Shown: piece after piece, positions 1 to 11,929 of the stretch
How the letters are laid out: each line of letters begins with the position of its first letter
Numbering within the stretch: position 1 is the stretch's first letter
Assembly (NCBI RefSeq): GCF_001422375.1
Contig: NZ_LMMU01000001.1
Coordinates: forward strand, 1,796,178 to 1,860,177
Origin: Methylobacterium sp. Leaf99
Lineage (GTDB): Bacteria > Pseudomonadota > Alphaproteobacteria > Rhizobiales > Beijerinckiaceae
Length of the DNA: 64,000 nucleotides
Reading direction: 5' to 3'
Notes under the pieces: generated by a model
Told to the model about the DNA's origin: nothing
The model's input: only the letters and a program-made list of their open reading frames with translations
The model's database searches: none
Made by a program: the position numbers and the translations under genes

Positions 1-512
1 TCATCCCGCCCGTTTCCCTGCCGCCCGTTTCCCAGGAGGATGCCATGGAGCCGGTCTCGTCGAGTGCGATCCGCACGGCCCTGGCCGAGGGCGACGTCGC
101 CCGCGCCAATGCGCTACTCGGCTATCGCTGGTTCGTCTCGGGGAAGGTGCAGCACGGGGACAAGCGCGGACGCACCCTCGGCTACCCCACGGCCAACGTC
201 GCGCTTCCCGCCTGCGGCCTCGCCCACGGGATCTACGCCGTGCGGGTCGCCCTGCCCGACGGCGGCCTCCGGGACGGGGTGGCGAGCTACGGCCGCCGGC
301 CGACCTTCGACGACGGGGCGCCCCTCCTCGAGGTCAACCTGTTCGATTTCTCCGGCGATCTCTACGGCCAGGCCATCACAGTGGAATTCGTGGACCATAT
401 CCGCGGCGAGGAGCGATTCGCGTCCGCCGAAAGCCTCGTCGCCCGCATGGATATCGACGCGGCGCAGGCGCGCGCGATCCTCGCGGCCGATACGGTCCCG
501 TCCATGCTGTAG
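1..512 (+). CDS. ribF: Bifunctional riboflavin kinase/FAD synthetase, C-terminal part (5' end outside window)
   Basis: The frame is open from the left edge (first full codon at base 3), so only the last 169 residues are seen. They begin with the SSSAIR stretch that closes the N-terminal FMN adenylyltransferase domain, followed by the flavokinase domain. The kinase signature GDKRGRTLGYPTAN is present, with the PTAN motif that binds Mg-ATP, and further on LLEVNLFDF with the probable catalytic Glu. The enzyme phosphorylates riboflavin to FMN and adenylates FMN to FAD in the cytosol. An ATG at 45 could be mistaken for a start, but it lies inside the domain linker and the upstream frame stays open. 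The stop region carries a short tandem duplication. The family call is firm; the full length cannot be judged. Confidence 0.93.
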   Translation, partial: IPPVSLPPVSQEDAMEPVSSSAIRTALAEGDVARANALLGYRWFVSGKVQHGDKRGRTLGYPTANVALPACGLAHGIYAVRVALPDGGLRDGVASYGRRPTFDDGAPLLEVNLFDFSGDLYGQAITVEFVDHIRGEERFASAESLVARMDIDAAQARAILAADTVPSML

Positions 513-532
513 GCTCTTGCATGCTGTAGGCT
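503..532. repeat. 17-bp tandem duplication over the ribF stop
   Basis: The 13-mer catgctgtaggct occurs at 503-515 and again at 520-532, a period of 17 bp. The first copy contains the ribF TAG stop, and the second repeats the same TAG just downstream. It looks like a slippage duplication. Other period-17 repeats occur elsewhere in the window. Confidence 0.75.
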
Positions 533-853
533 TTTGGTCCCGTCGGGGGGATCGGGTCACGCCTGTCCCTCCGGCGGTTCCAATGCCCCCTGCCGGTCAC
601 GGTTCATTAACCATCCCGGCGCATTCTTCCCTCACCCCGGACGCGGCTTCGCTCCACGGTCGGAGGGGACCACGAGGCCGGGACGGATGACGCCGGATGT
701 ACGCGCATCCGCTCCCGGCTCCCGTGGTCACCGCGCCAGGACGCGGCTCCCCGGGGACCCTCTCAGTTTCGCCGAAGTTCGGGCGCTCCCTCGAACGCAC
801 GGCTCGGGCTCCGTCCGGAGCCGCGACGTTCCGCTCACGAAGCAGGTGCCCCG
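513..853. other. Intergenic region, no recognised gene
   Basis: No reading frame here has plausible protein character; those that stay open are low-complexity, Arg/Pro-rich products of high GC. The stretch holds the second copy of the ribF stop duplication and an AT-richer patch, ggttcattaaccat (601-614). That patch resembles the TTAACCAT half-site of the cell-cycle regulator CtrA, but a single match is not enough to call a site. No clear terminator hairpin with a T-tract is seen. Confidence 0.5.
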
Positions 854-982
854 ATGGTCAAAACTCTGATGGTCGTCCTGACGGTCGTTGTTGTCCTCGC
901 CCTCGCCGCCGCCGTGCGGGTGGTGCTCCTGCCGTTCCGGAGTGTCCGAAGCCTGGCACGCCGACGCCTCGCCGCCGCCTGA
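854..982 (+). CDS. Possible 42-residue single-pass membrane protein
   Basis: A short frame starts at ATG 854 and ends at TGA 980-982. The product opens with MVKTLMVVLTVVVVLALAAA, a clean hydrophobic helix of about 20 residues. A basic tail rich in Arg follows (RSVRSLARRRLAAA), which would place the C-terminus in the cytoplasm by the positive-inside rule. An AGGTG sequence lies about 6 nt before the ATG and could act as a ribosome binding site. No family is recognised. Support is the helix, the Arg tail and the spacing; against it, such frames arise by chance in GC-rich DNA. If real, it is an independent small gene between ribF and the convergent anti-sigma gene. Confidence 0.4.
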   Translation: MVKTLMVVLTVVVVLALAAAVRVVLLPFRSVRSLARRRLAAA

Positions 983-1040
983 AATCCGCGCGGCCCCACC
1001 CGCGGGTGGGGCGACGATCCGGGAGCGCCGGGACGCGCCC

Positions 1041-1808
1041 CTACAGCTTCGTCGGATTCGCGGCCAGCCGCCGTGCGGCGACCTGAAGACCGGCATGATC
1101 GTGGCCGCCGCTCAGGGCATAGGCCGTGCGGCCGACGATCCAGTAGGCGGTCTCGCCATCGCCGGGACTCGCCACCTCGCCCTCGCCCGGACCGGCCTTG
1201 CCGCCCTGGGTGGCGAACAGGGAGAGTTCGCCCAGGGCCCCGGCATCGATCACCACCTCGACGCTCGTGCCGTTGCGGGCGGGCACGATCTGCACGTCGC
1301 GCACGGTCCAGTCGCCCGGAAGGTCCGGGAGGGCGATGCCCGTGGCCCCGGCGATGCCCGTGCGGTCGTAGGTGGTGGTGCGCTGCGCCGCCAGCCGACC
1401 TCGGATCTGCGCCGCCTCACGGGCGTTGCGGGCATCGGCCACCAGGGTCGGATCCACCGGAGCCGCGAAGGTGTCGGGCACGCCGAGCAGGAAGCTGTCC
1501 GAATGCGCGAGCCACCCGGCGCCCACCAGCAGGGCGATCACGGCCGCGCGGCGCAGGCGGTCGCCGACCCGGCGCCAGGCGAGGGACCGGTCGAGGCGGC
1601 GGGCCGCGGCGCGGTTTCGCTCCGGCCCCGGACCGGGCATCCGGGTGAAGGCCTCCCGCAGGGCATCGCGATCGTGCATCTCGGCCATGACACGGGCCGC
1701 GATCTCGGGATTGCGCCCGAGGTGGGCCTCCACGTCGAGGCGTCGCATCACGTCGAGCTGTCCGTCGACGAAGGCGGTGAGATCGGTGTCTGTAATCGGG
1801 TCGACCAT
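1041..1808 (-). CDS. Transmembrane anti-sigma factor partner of the upstream ECF sigma factor
   Basis: Start chosen at ATG 1808 because GGAAG lies 8 nt upstream; an in-frame ATG five codons earlier overlaps that site. The 255-residue product has an N-terminal cytoplasmic domain of the anti-sigma type (TDTDLTAFVDGQLD, residues about 6-20, then an amphipathic AHLGRNPEIAARVM). A single membrane helix follows at about 88-102, then a periplasmic C-terminal domain of about 150 residues. The zinc-binding HxxxCxxC motif of ZAS proteins is absent, as in many alphaproteobacterial relatives. The gene lies 271 bp downstream of, and on the same strand as, an ECF sigma gene, so it most likely sequesters that sigma until an envelope signal arrives. 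The role is inferred from pairing and topology. Confidence 0.75.
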   Translation of the reverse strand: MVDPITDTDLTAFVDGQLDVMRRLDVEAHLGRNPEIAARVMAEMHDRDALREAFTRMPGPGPERNRAAARRLDRSLAWRRVGDRLRRAAVIALLVGAGWLAHSDSFLLGVPDTFAAPVDPTLVADARNAREAAQIRGRLAAQRTTTYDRTGIAGATGIALPDLPGDWTVRDVQIVPARNGTSVEVVIDAGALGELSLFATQGGKAGPGEGEVASPGDGETAYWIVGRTAYALSGGHDHAGLQVAARRLAANPTKL

Positions 1809-2079
1809 CGCTGTCGCTTCCATTCGGTTCTGGCCTGCGCCTCGGCGCCGATGGTCTTCCGGCCAGATCGGTCGGTCCGTCACCACGATGGCAACGCCTT
1901 CGGCTTTCTTCGGGGACAGCGGACCGATCAGGGGATCGAAGGACCCCGTTGACGACGCACCGCCCTTTAACCTGCGATTTCAATATCCTGCGATTTCCAT
2001 GGCCCTGAACGTTTTCTGCCCGGAAACCGGATTGGGCCGCTGCCGGCCCTGTCCCGCTACGGATTGCTCCGCGGACCGA

Positions 2080-2700
2080 TCAGCTCTTTCCCGCGGCCCG
2101 TCCCCCGAGCCCCGCGCCTGCGTCTGGTGCCCCAGCCTGCTGGGGCACCAGACGCAGGCGCGGACGCTCCGGTGGCGGGCGGCGCTGCTGATCCAGATCG
2201 CGCTCGCCCTCCTCGAACGCCCTGAGGGCGGCGCGCCCGCGGCCCAACCGCGACATCAGGGTGCCGATGGGAATGCCCAGGACCGCGGCGGCGTCGGCGT
2301 AGGCCATGCCTTCCAGGGTCACGAGATGGAGGGCGGCGCGCTGCTCTTCCGGGAGGGTGAGGAAGGCGCGGCGGATCTGGGCGAGGCGAACCTGCGACTC
2401 CTGGGCGGGAGGGGTGATCTCCTCGCTCATCTGCACCAGGGCTTCGGCGTGGCGCGATTCCACGCGCCGGCGGCGCTGTTCGTCGATGAAGACGTTGTGC
2501 AGCACCGTCATCATCCAGGTGCGCAGGTTGGTGTTCGGCCGGTGGATCTGACCGGATTCGAGGGCGCGCACCAGGGCATCGTGGACGAGATCATCGGCCC
2601 GCAGGCTGTCGCGGGTCAGCGATCGTGCGTAGCGCCGCAGGGGCACCATGAGATCGACGATGGAGGTGGCGGAGCCGTGCCGGAGCGGTTCGGTCGTCAT
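2080..2700 (-). CDS. ECF-family RNA polymerase sigma factor
   Basis: The 206-residue product has the two ECF domains and nothing else. Sigma-2 spans residues about 15-85 (RADDLVHDALVRALESGQ, then NLRTWMMTVLHNVFID). Sigma-4 spans about 107-165, with the helix-turn-helix LTLPEEQRAALHLVTLEGMA and YADAAAVLGIPIGTLMSRL. It redirects RNA polymerase to a small regulon and is probably held by the membrane anti-sigma encoded downstream. The roughly 40-residue C-terminal tail is Arg/Pro/Gly-rich and not part of the sigma fold. Part of it is encoded by a perfect 24-bp inverted repeat. No strong ribosome binding site precedes the ATG. Which promoters it reads cannot be told from this sequence. Confidence 0.9.
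   Translation of the reverse strand: MTTEPLRHGSATSIVDLMVPLRRYARSLTRDSLRADDLVHDALVRALESGQIHRPNTNLRTWMMTVLHNVFIDEQRRRRVESRHAEALVQMSEEITPPAQESQVRLAQIRRAFLTLPEEQRAALHLVTLEGMAYADAAAVLGIPIGTLMSRLGRGRAALRAFEEGERDLDQQRRPPPERPRLRLVPQQAGAPDAGAGLGGRAAGKS
2112..2163. repeat. Perfect 24-bp inverted repeat inside the sigma gene
   Basis: Arms 2112-2135 and 2140-2163 are exact reverse complements separated by a 4-nt loop (cctg). The repeat sits within the 3' end of the sigma coding sequence, about 30 bp before its stop, and codes for part of its low-complexity tail. Transcribed RNA would fold into a very stable hairpin upstream of the anti-sigma gene. No T-tract follows on either strand, so a simple intrinsic terminator is unlikely. 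Confidence 0.9.
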
Positions 2701-2775
2701 AAGAGTAGTAACGTGCGCGGCGGCGGATTAATCCCGCACGCCGCGCACGGGTCCCCTGCGCCCTCGGGGCCAACC

Positions 2776-3888
2776 CTACTGGTAGGTCGCCTGGAGGTTC
2801 AGGCTGCAGGTCCGGCCGACCTGATCGTAGGTCTCGGCGAGCCAGGCCTGGGCCGCGCCCCGACCCTTGTCGCGCAGGCGCTCGAACACCCGCCAGCGCG
2901 CGTCGAGGCGGGAGGAAGCCTGATAGTCGTCGAGCGCCCCGGTGCCGTCGATGCGGTGGACGTATTGCGACTTGTAGCCGCCCTGGCCGAGGACGCCCTC
3001 GGCGATGAGGCCGTCGAGGAAATCGATGGCGCGCAGCTCGCGCATGAGATTGGCGTTGAAGGTGATTTCGTTGAGGCGGTCCTGGATTTCCTGCTGCGTG
3101 CGCGGGGTCTCGCGCCGCTCCACCGGATTGATTTGCACGAGGAGGATGTCGCGGGTCTCCGCCCCCCGGTACAGGGGATAGAGCGGCGGATTGCCGAGGT
3201 AGCCCCCGTCCCAATAGGGAACGCCGTCGATCTCCACCGCCTGGAACACCGTGGGCAGGCAGGCCGAGGCCATGAGATGGTCGACCTTCAGATCTGCGCG
3301 CTCGAACACCGCGAGCTTACCGGTCCAGACATTGGTGGCCGACACGAACAGGGCCGCCGTCTCGGCCTTGCGCAGGCGTTCGAAATCCACCTGCTTGGCC
3401 AGCGCCTTGCGCAGGGGATTGTAGTTGAGGGGGTTCGACGCGTAGGGGCTGGTCTTGATCACCCGGCCCCAGAACTCGACGACGGGATTGTCCTTCCACA
3501 GGGCGAACAGGCCGTTGAGGGCCCCGCGCTGGGCGGGCCAGAGATCGCTGTCGAGGCTCACTTCGCGCCAGAAAGTCTCCAGGGCCGCACGCGCGCCGTC
3601 GGGGCCACCCTCGAGCCAGCCGTCGACCATCACCACGGCGTTCATGGCGCCGGCACTGGCCCCCGTGATCGCCTCGAAGCCGAGGCGCCCGTCCTCGATC
3701 AGCGCGTCGAGAACGCCCCAGGTGAAGGCGCCGTGCGCACCCCCGCCCTGAAGCGCCAGGGCGACGGTCTTCTCCGCGCGGGGACCTGCGAGCACGCGTG
3801 TCGGCGCGACGGCATGATCCGGACACGAGCCACCCGGGCCGATATCGGCCGGCGAATCGATGGGCGCTTGCTGGTTCGCGTCGAGCAT
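2776..3888 (-). CDS. Patatin-like phospholipase family protein
   Basis: Start taken at ATG 3888, preceded by GGAGG five bases upstream; the longer frame to 4110 has no such support. The 370-residue product has the patatin hydrolase core. The oxyanion loop LQGGGAHGAF is at 46-55, and the nucleophile elbow GASAG has Ser at about 78. The catalytic Asp lies in YWDGGYLGN at about 225, giving the Ser-Asp dyad. Bacterial relatives hydrolyse acyl esters of membrane lipids or act on polyhydroxyalkanoate granules. No signal peptide or membrane segment is seen, so a cytosolic or peripheral location is expected. The gene stands alone upstream of the sigma gene on the same strand. The hydrolase class is secure, but the substrate is unknown. 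Confidence 0.9.
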   Translation of the reverse strand: MLDANQQAPIDSPADIGPGGSCPDHAVAPTRVLAGPRAEKTVALALQGGGAHGAFTWGVLDALIEDGRLGFEAITGASAGAMNAVVMVDGWLEGGPDGARAALETFWREVSLDSDLWPAQRGALNGLFALWKDNPVVEFWGRVIKTSPYASNPLNYNPLRKALAKQVDFERLRKAETAALFVSATNVWTGKLAVFERADLKVDHLMASACLPTVFQAVEIDGVPYWDGGYLGNPPLYPLYRGAETRDILLVQINPVERRETPRTQQEIQDRLNEITFNANLMRELRAIDFLDGLIAEGVLGQGGYKSQYVHRIDGTGALDDYQASSRLDARWRVFERLRDKGRGAAQAWLAETYDQVGRTCSLNLQATYQ

Positions 3889-4249
3889 GGGGGCCTCCAG
3901 GGTGGATGGTGCACCGCAATATATGATGCGACAGGGCAACAATCGGGCCGGGTCGCGCCGGGTTCCCTCACCGGGGCGCAGTGCAGCCATCCGCCGGCCG
4001 CCGGGATGAACTCGACATCTCGCCCCGGATCGGACATGGGATGGGGCTGACAACAGACCAGCGCCCCTTAGGTCCCCACCGGCGCGGGCTTGACGCCCGC
4101 CCACCGTCATCTCAGCTCAAGGGTTGAGAGCGTAGACCAAGAGGGCGTCGTGGACGCCACCGGCCGGATCGCCCGGCCGGGCCAGACGGCGCCCTCGCAG
4201 ACGGAAGGCCGCCGAGCCGGCGGAGGTTCCGGGAGCGCACGGATCAACG
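3889..4249. other. Divergent intergenic region between the patatin-like gene and ispG
   Basis: These 361 bp must hold the promoters of both divergent genes, but no convincing -35/-10 pair was found. A GC-rich inverted repeat (ccggccg, 4160-4166, with cggccgg, 4174-4180) lies about 70 bp before ispG. The frames that stay open here have no recognisable protein character. Confidence 0.5.
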
Positions 4250-5557
4250 ATGGAAGCCATGGACGCGACCCCCGCCAACCCGATCAGCGGCACTGCCCCC
4301 GAGATCGCCGGTCCCAGCCCCCGCCACCGCACGGTCGGCGTCATGGTCGGGTCCGGGGAGGGCGCCGTCATGGTCGGCGGCGGCGCCCCCATCGTCGTGC
4401 AGTCGATGACCAACACCGACACCGCCGACATCGACGGCACGGTGGCGCAGGTGGCCCAGCTGGCCCGGGCCGGCTCGGAGCTCGTGCGCATCACCGTCGA
4501 TCGCGACGAGGCAGCCGTGGCGGTGCCGAAGATCCGCGAGCGCCTCGACCGCATCGGCATCCACGTGCCCCTGGTCGGCGACTTCCACTACATCGGCCAC
4601 AAGCTCCTCGCCGATCACCCGGCCTGCGCCGAGGCCCTCGCCAAGTACCGGATCAACCCGGGCAATGTCGGCTTCAAGGAGAAGAAGGACACCCAGTTCT
4701 CGACCATCGTCGAGCAGGCGATCCGCTACGGCAAGACCGTGCGCATCGGTGCCAACTGGGGCTCCCTCGACGAGGCGCTCCTGACGCACCTCATGGACGA
4801 GAACGCCCGGCTGCCCCGGCCCATCGACGCCCGCGCGGTGATGCGCGAGGCCATGGTGCGCTCGGCCCTGTCCTCGGCCGAACGCGCCGTGGAACTCGGC
4901 CTGCCGAAAGACCGGATTATCCTCTCGGCCAAGGTCTCGGCGGTGCAGGATCTCATCGCCGTCTACCGCGAGGTGGCGCGCCGCTCGGACTTCGCCATCC
5001 ATCTCGGCCTCACCGAGGCCGGCATGGGCTCGAAGGGCCTGGTGGCGGCCTCCGCCGCCATCGGCGTGCTGCTGCAGGAAGGCATCGGCGACACCATCCG
5101 CTATTCGCTGACCCCCGAGCCGGGCGGCGACCGCACCGTCGAGGTGAAGGCCGCCCAGGAACTCCTGCAGACCATGGGGTTCCGGACGTTCGTGCCGCTC
5201 GTGGCCGCCTGCCCGGGTTGCGGGCGCACCACCTCCACGACCTTCCAGGAACTCGCCCGCGACATCCAGAACTGGATCGTCACGTCGATGCCCGAGTGGA
5301 AGAAGGCCTATCCGGGCGTCGAGGGCCTCAACGTCGCGGTGATGGGCTGCATCGTCAACGGTCCGGGCGAATCGAAGCATGCCGATATCGGCATCTCGCT
5401 CCCCGGCACCGGCGAGACCCCCACCGCGCCGGTCTTCATCGACGGCAAGAAGGCCATGACCCTGCGCGGACCGACGCTGGCCAAGGATTTCGAGACCGTG
5501 GTGACCGATTACATCGAGCGCCGCTTCGGCTCCGGCACCCGCAGCGCCGCGGAGTAA
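4250..5557 (+). CDS. ispG: 4-hydroxy-3-methylbut-2-en-1-yl diphosphate synthase (flavodoxin)
   Basis: This is the penultimate enzyme of the non-mevalonate (MEP) isoprenoid pathway. It reduces MEcPP to HMBPP with a [4Fe-4S] cluster in the cytosol. The 435-residue product matches the usual bacterial length of about 400-435. Substrate-binding stretches near the N-terminus include [18 protein letters not shown]. The cluster ligands are visible: C321 and C324 in [10 protein letters not shown]367 in GCIVNGPGE, and the fourth ligand E374. Start at ATG 4250; a second ATG three codons later is possible because no strong ribosome binding site separates them. The gene is monocistronic, with kup some 200 bp downstream on the same strand. 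Confidence 0.96.
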   Translation: MEAMDATPANPISGTAPEIAGPSPRHRTVGVMVGSGEGAVMVGGGAPIVVQSMTNTDTADIDGTVAQVAQLARAGSELVRITVDRDEAAVAVPKIRERLDRIGIHVPLVGDFHYIGHKLLADHPACAEALAKYRINPGNVGFKEKKDTQFSTIVEQAIRYGKTVRIGANWGSLDEALLTHLMDENARLPRPIDARAVMREAMVRSALSSAERAVELGLPKDRIILSAKVSAVQDLIAVYREVARRSDFAIHLGLTEAGMGSKGLVAASAAIGVLLQEGIGDTIRYSLTPEPGGDRTVEVKAAQELLQTMGFRTFVPLVAACPGCGRTTSTTFQELARDIQNWIVTSMPEWKKAYPGVEGLNVAVMGCIVNGPGESKHADIGISLPGTGETPTAPVFIDGKKAMTLRGPTLAKDFETVVTDYIERRFGSGTRSAAE

Positions 5558-5764
5558 TCCGCTTCCGCGGCACGCACCCTGCCTTGATGGCCGGACGGCA
5601 CCCCCGAGCGGGTTGCCGTTCTCGCATGCTGCGCCGCGTGATAGCGTGAACGTAGCCTAATCCCCGCCGCCCGACCCCGTCGGGACCGGCCCCGGTGTTC
5701 CTTGCGCGCGTCCGATGGCGCATCGCGAGAGACCCGGGTTCGCAACACGTCGCGATCGAGCCGC

Positions 5765-7711
5765 ATGACGCAATCCGCCATTCCGAGCGCGCCCGGTCCC
5801 ACCCCCGAGGGCGGGGACCCGTCCGCAGCGGCCATCGACGCGGAGACGGGCCGCGCCCACGCACCCGCCAGCCTGTGGACCCTGGTGCTGGGCTCCATCG
5901 GCGTCGTCTACGGCGATATCGGCACGAGCCCGCTCTACGCGTTCCGCGAGGCCCTGGTCTCGGCCCGCGCCGACGGCATCCTCCTGCGCGAGGAGGTTCT
6001 CGGCGTCGCGTCCCTGATCCTGTGGGCGCTGCTCCTCATCGTCACCATCAAGTACGTCGTCATCCTCATGCGGATGGACAACAACGGCGAGGGCGGCATC
6101 CTCTCGCTCATGGCGCTGGCCCGCTCGGCCCTCGGCGGCTCGCGCATCGTGTTCATGTTCGGCCTGCTCGGGGCCTCGCTGTTCTACGGCGATGCCATCA
6201 TCACGCCCGCCATCTCGGTGCTGTCGGCGGTGGAGGGGCTGAAACTCGTCACCCCGGCCTTCGAGGCCTACGTCCTGCCCATCACCATCGCGATCATCGT
6301 TCCGCTGTTCCTCATCCAGAACCGGGGGACGGGCAAGGTCGCGACCTTCTTCGGGCCGGTGATGGCCGTGTGGTTCGCCGCCATGGCGCTCGCCGCCCTG
6401 CCGCACATCTACGCGACGCCGGACGTGTTCTGGGCCATCAACCCCTACTACGCCCTGCATTACCTGCTCGGCCACGGCACCGGCGCCCTCGTGGCCCTGG
6501 GCGCGGTCTTCCTGGCGGTGACGGGGGCCGAGGCCCTGTTCGCCGACCTCGGGCATTTCGGCCGCCGGCCGATCCAGATCGCGTGGCTCTACCTCGTGGC
6601 GCCCTGCCTCGTGCTCAACTATTTCGGCCAAGCCGCCCTGGTCCTGGCGAAACCCGACACCACGGACCCGTTCTTTCAGCTCGTGCCCGAATGGGGCCTG
6701 CTGCCCATGGTGCTGCTCGCCACCGCCGCCACGGTGACGGCGAGCCAGGCGGTGATCACCGGCGCCTTCTCCCTGTCGCGCCAGGCGATCCAGCTCGGCC
6801 TCCTGCCGCGCCTCGAAATCCGCCACACCTCGGAATCGCATTCTGGGCAGATCTACCTGCCGCAGATCAATGCGCTCCTGATGATCGGCGTGGTGATCCT
6901 GGCGATCCTGTTCCGCTCCTCGGCGGCGCTGGCCTCGGCCTACGGCATCGCCGTCACCGGCACGATGCTGATCACCGCAAGCCTCGCCTTCCTCGTGCTG
7001 TGGAAGACCTGGAAATGGTCGCCCTGGGCCGCCGGCCTCGCGATTCTGCCGTTCGCGGCCCTCGAATTCCTGTTCCTGCTGTCGAACATGCTCAAGGTGT
7101 TCGAGGGCGGCTACGTGCCCCTGCTGTTCGCCGGCGCCCTCATCGTCCTGATGTGGACCTGGGTGCGGGGCGTCGCGATCCTCATCAACAAGACCCGCAA
7201 GACGGACGTGCCGCTCACCGAACTCGTCGGCATGCTGGAGAAGAGCCCGCCCCACCACGTGCGCGGCACGGCGGTGTTCCTCACCAGCGACCCCTACATC
7301 GCGCCGGCGGCCCTGCTGCACAATCTCAAGCACAACAAGGTGCTGCACGAGAAGAACGTCGTCCTCACGGTGGAGACCGTGGACACCCCGCGCGCCCGCG
7401 CGAGCGACCGCGTCCGCATCGAGCCCATCGGCCCGCACTTCTCCAAGGTGGTGATGAAGTTCGGCTACATGGAATCGCCCAACATCCCCCGGACCCTGAC
7501 GCTCCTGAAGAAGCAGGGCTTCAAGTTCGACATCATGGCGACGTCGTTCTTCCTGTCCCGACGCTCCATCCGCCCGGCGGCCCATTCGGGCATGCCCCTG
7601 TGGCAGGACCGGATCTTCATCACCCTGGCGAAGAACGCCAACGACGCCACGGACTTCTTCCAGATCCCCACGGGGCGCGTGGTGGAAGTCGGGACCCAGG
7701 TGACGGTGTGA
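5765..7711 (+). CDS. kup: Kup-family potassium uptake permease
   Basis: An inner-membrane K+/H+ symporter. The start is ATG 5765 ([10 protein letters not shown]), giving 648 residues; the frame extends 21 codons further up without family resemblance. The family signature [11 protein letters not shown] is at residues about 49-59. Around twelve hydrophobic helices fill the first 450 residues, including the charged loop RMDNNGEGG and [16 protein letters not shown] region ([14 protein letters not shown]). A soluble C-terminal domain of about 150-180 residues ends in [13 protein letters not shown]. Kup proteins import potassium, especially at low pH. Methylobacteria often carry several paralogues. 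The gene is followed by a strong bidirectional hairpin and a convergent acetyltransferase gene. Confidence 0.95.
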   Translation: MTQSAIPSAPGPTPEGGDPSAAAIDAETGRAHAPASLWTLVLGSIGVVYGDIGTSPLYAFREALVSARADGILLREEVLGVASLILWALLLIVTIKYVVILMRMDNNGEGGILSLMALARSALGGSRIVFMFGLLGASLFYGDAIITPAISVLSAVEGLKLVTPAFEAYVLPITIAIIVPLFLIQNRGTGKVATFFGPVMAVWFAAMALAALPHIYATPDVFWAINPYYALHYLLGHGTGALVALGAVFLAVTGAEALFADLGHFGRRPIQIAWLYLVAPCLVLNYFGQAALVLAKPDTTDPFFQLVPEWGLLPMVLLATAATVTASQAVITGAFSLSRQAIQLGLLPRLEIRHTSESHSGQIYLPQINALLMIGVVILAILFRSSAALASAYGIAVTGTMLITASLAFLVLWKTWKWSPWAAGLAILPFAALEFLFLLSNMLKVFEGGYVPLLFAGALIVLMWTWVRGVAILINKTRKTDVPLTELVGMLEKSPPHHVRGTAVFLTSDPYIAPAALLHNLKHNKVLHEKNVVLTVETVDTPRARASDRVRIEPIGPHFSKVVMKFGYMESPNIPRTLTLLKKQGFKFDIMATSFFLSRRSIRPAAHSGMPLWQDRIFITLAKNANDATDFFQIPTGRVVEVGTQVTV

Positions 7712-7741
7712 AGGCCAGCGCCCGGCCCGTCTTGTGAGAGA

Positions 7742-7786
7742 ATAACCTTGCAAATCCGGAATTCGATTCCGGATTTGCAAGGTTAT
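7742..7786. terminator. Perfect 21-bp inverted repeat between convergent genes
   Basis: Arms 7742-7762 and 7766-7786 are exact reverse complements with a 3-nt loop (tcg). The stem is AT-rich for this genome and lies midway between kup (+) and the acetyltransferase gene (-). It is placed as a bidirectional terminator. A short T-run (attttc) follows on the + strand after a few G/C bases. Its perfection and short loop also resemble a recent inverted duplication. Confidence 0.75.
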
Positions 7787-7802
7787 GGGCCATTTTCGCC
7801 CC

Positions 7803-8210
7803 TCAAGCCTCCCGGTCGTACCGAAACGCGTCGGGCACCCGGGGCATGGCGATGCGCTCGTAGAAGGTGATGGCGTCGGGGGCGGCTGTGAGCAGGAGCG
7901 AGGCTTGCGGGCCCACCGCCTCGCGGGTGGCGGCGATCAGGCCCCGGCCGATGCCGAGTCCCTGCACGGACGCGCATACGGCGAGATCCGACAGGTAGGC
8001 GCAGAACGAGAAGTCGGTGAGGGTGCGGGCCACCCCCACGAGGACGCCGTCGCGGCGGGCGGTGACCACGAGGTCGGCCGCCGCCAGCATCCGGGACAGG
8101 CGCGACACATCGTTGGCGGGCCGGCGGGGCGCCAGACCCGATTCGACGAGGACGCGGCGGAACTCCGCCACGTCGAGGTCCGGCTCGATGCCGTAGGCGA
8201 TCTCCGCCAT
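7803..8210 (-). CDS. GNAT-family N-acetyltransferase
   Basis: This 135-residue protein has the compact Gcn5-related acetyltransferase fold. Motif A, which binds the acetyl-CoA pyrophosphate, reads YLSDLAVCASVQGLGIGRGL (about residues 72-91), with the Q/RxxGxG signature as QGLGIG. A C-terminal ITFYERIAMPRV matches the common motif B (FYExxGF). The acceptor is unknown; small proteins of this kind modify amines or N-terminal residues. The gene starts 12 bp after the secA stop on the same strand, so it is probably co-transcribed with secA, although no functional link is known. Confidence 0.88.
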   Translation of the reverse strand: MAEIAYGIEPDLDVAEFRRVLVESGLAPRRPANDVSRLSRMLAAADLVVTARRDGVLVGVARTLTDFSFCAYLSDLAVCASVQGLGIGRGLIAATREAVGPQASLLLTAAPDAITFYERIAMPRVPDAFRYDREA

Positions 8211-8222
8211 GAGCCCGGGAGC

Positions 8223-11111
<2,889 letters not shown>

Positions 11112-11330
11112 CGTGAACCTACGGTCGATCGAAAAGCGTGAAGGCGAATGTTGGCCGGGCTTATAGAGGTAAATATTGCCCGACGCATCCGAAAGAGCCG
11201 CGCCTGTCGATCGTCGCCGTGAGGTGTCGCCGGTCAGCCGCCGGAGAAGGAACAGGGGGAAGAATGCGCAGGGGCGCCGCGTTCGCGCCGATGCCGTTGG
11301 GCCCCCGCCGAGCGCGTCCGCCGCGAGCGG

Positions 11331-11693
11331 TCAGTTGATCTCGCAGAATCCCGCGCCGGAGCCGACGATCCGCCCTTTGCCGCACCAGGCCTGCGCCGTG
11401 CGGGCGTCCCGGCCGGATGCGGTCGCGACCGTAGCTGCGGCGACCTGGGCTGCAGCAATCTGGGCTGCGGCGACCGGGGCGGCAACGGGCGGGGTCGGGC
11501 GCGGCATCGCCAGGCTCGCGGCGGGTTCCTCACGCGCCGCCCGGCCCGCCGGCGCGGAGCGGATGCTGCCGGTGGCGGTGGGGACGAAGGCGATCCCCGC
11601 GCCGCGGCGCCCGCGTGCCTCGGCGTCCGAGGCGGCCAGGGCCGGGATCGCTCCGAGGAGGATCAAACCGAGGGTGACCGGATTTGCACGCAC
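11331..11693 (-). CDS. Small secreted protein of unknown function
   Basis: The best start is GTG 11693, with GGGGAG seven bases upstream, giving 120 residues; ATG-initiated longer versions have no ribosome binding site or sequence sense. The product opens with a hydrophobic signal peptide (VRANPVTLGLILLGAIPALA, residues 1-20) and a likely cleavage after ALAASDAEA. The middle is Ala/Pro/Val-rich and low in complexity (VAAPVAAAQIAAAQVAAATV). The tail AQAWCGKGRIVGSGAGFCEI has two cysteines that could pair in the periplasm. No family is recognised. It is divergent from the peptidyl-prolyl isomerase gene, which also works in the periplasm. Confidence 0.65.
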   Translation of the reverse strand: MRANPVTLGLILLGAIPALAASDAEARGRRGAGIAFVPTATGSIRSAPAGRAAREEPAASLAMPRPTPPVAAPVAAAQIAAAQVAAATVATASGRDARTAQAWCGKGRIVGSGAGFCEIN

Positions 11694-11929
11694 GCGACAT
11701 CTCCCCGGAACGAACCGATCGAAGGCTACGGCCGGACCCGTTAACGCCGCCTCGCCGCGACCGTGCGGATGCGACGGATCGGGGGCCGCCCTGCTTGTCT
11801 TCGGGTCCGCCGCACGCCACCTGTGTCGGCGCGAAACGCGCGGCCCTTCCGGCCGCCACCGCCTCGCACCGATCCCGACCATTCAGACGTCGGGGATGCG
11901 GCGGGGTGCCATTCCCGAAGGACGCCGCG

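Noticed and set aside
601..614. CtrA binding site
   Set aside because: Only a TTAACCAT half-site is present; the second half at the required spacing is missing.
1372..4050. An 892-codon + strand frame through the sigma, anti-sigma and patatin-like genes
   Set aside because: It crosses three well-supported minus-strand genes and carries no motif.
3889..4249. tRNA gene or riboswitch upstream of ispG
   Set aside because: No T-loop consensus or cloverleaf could be drawn, and no known riboswitch core was recognised.
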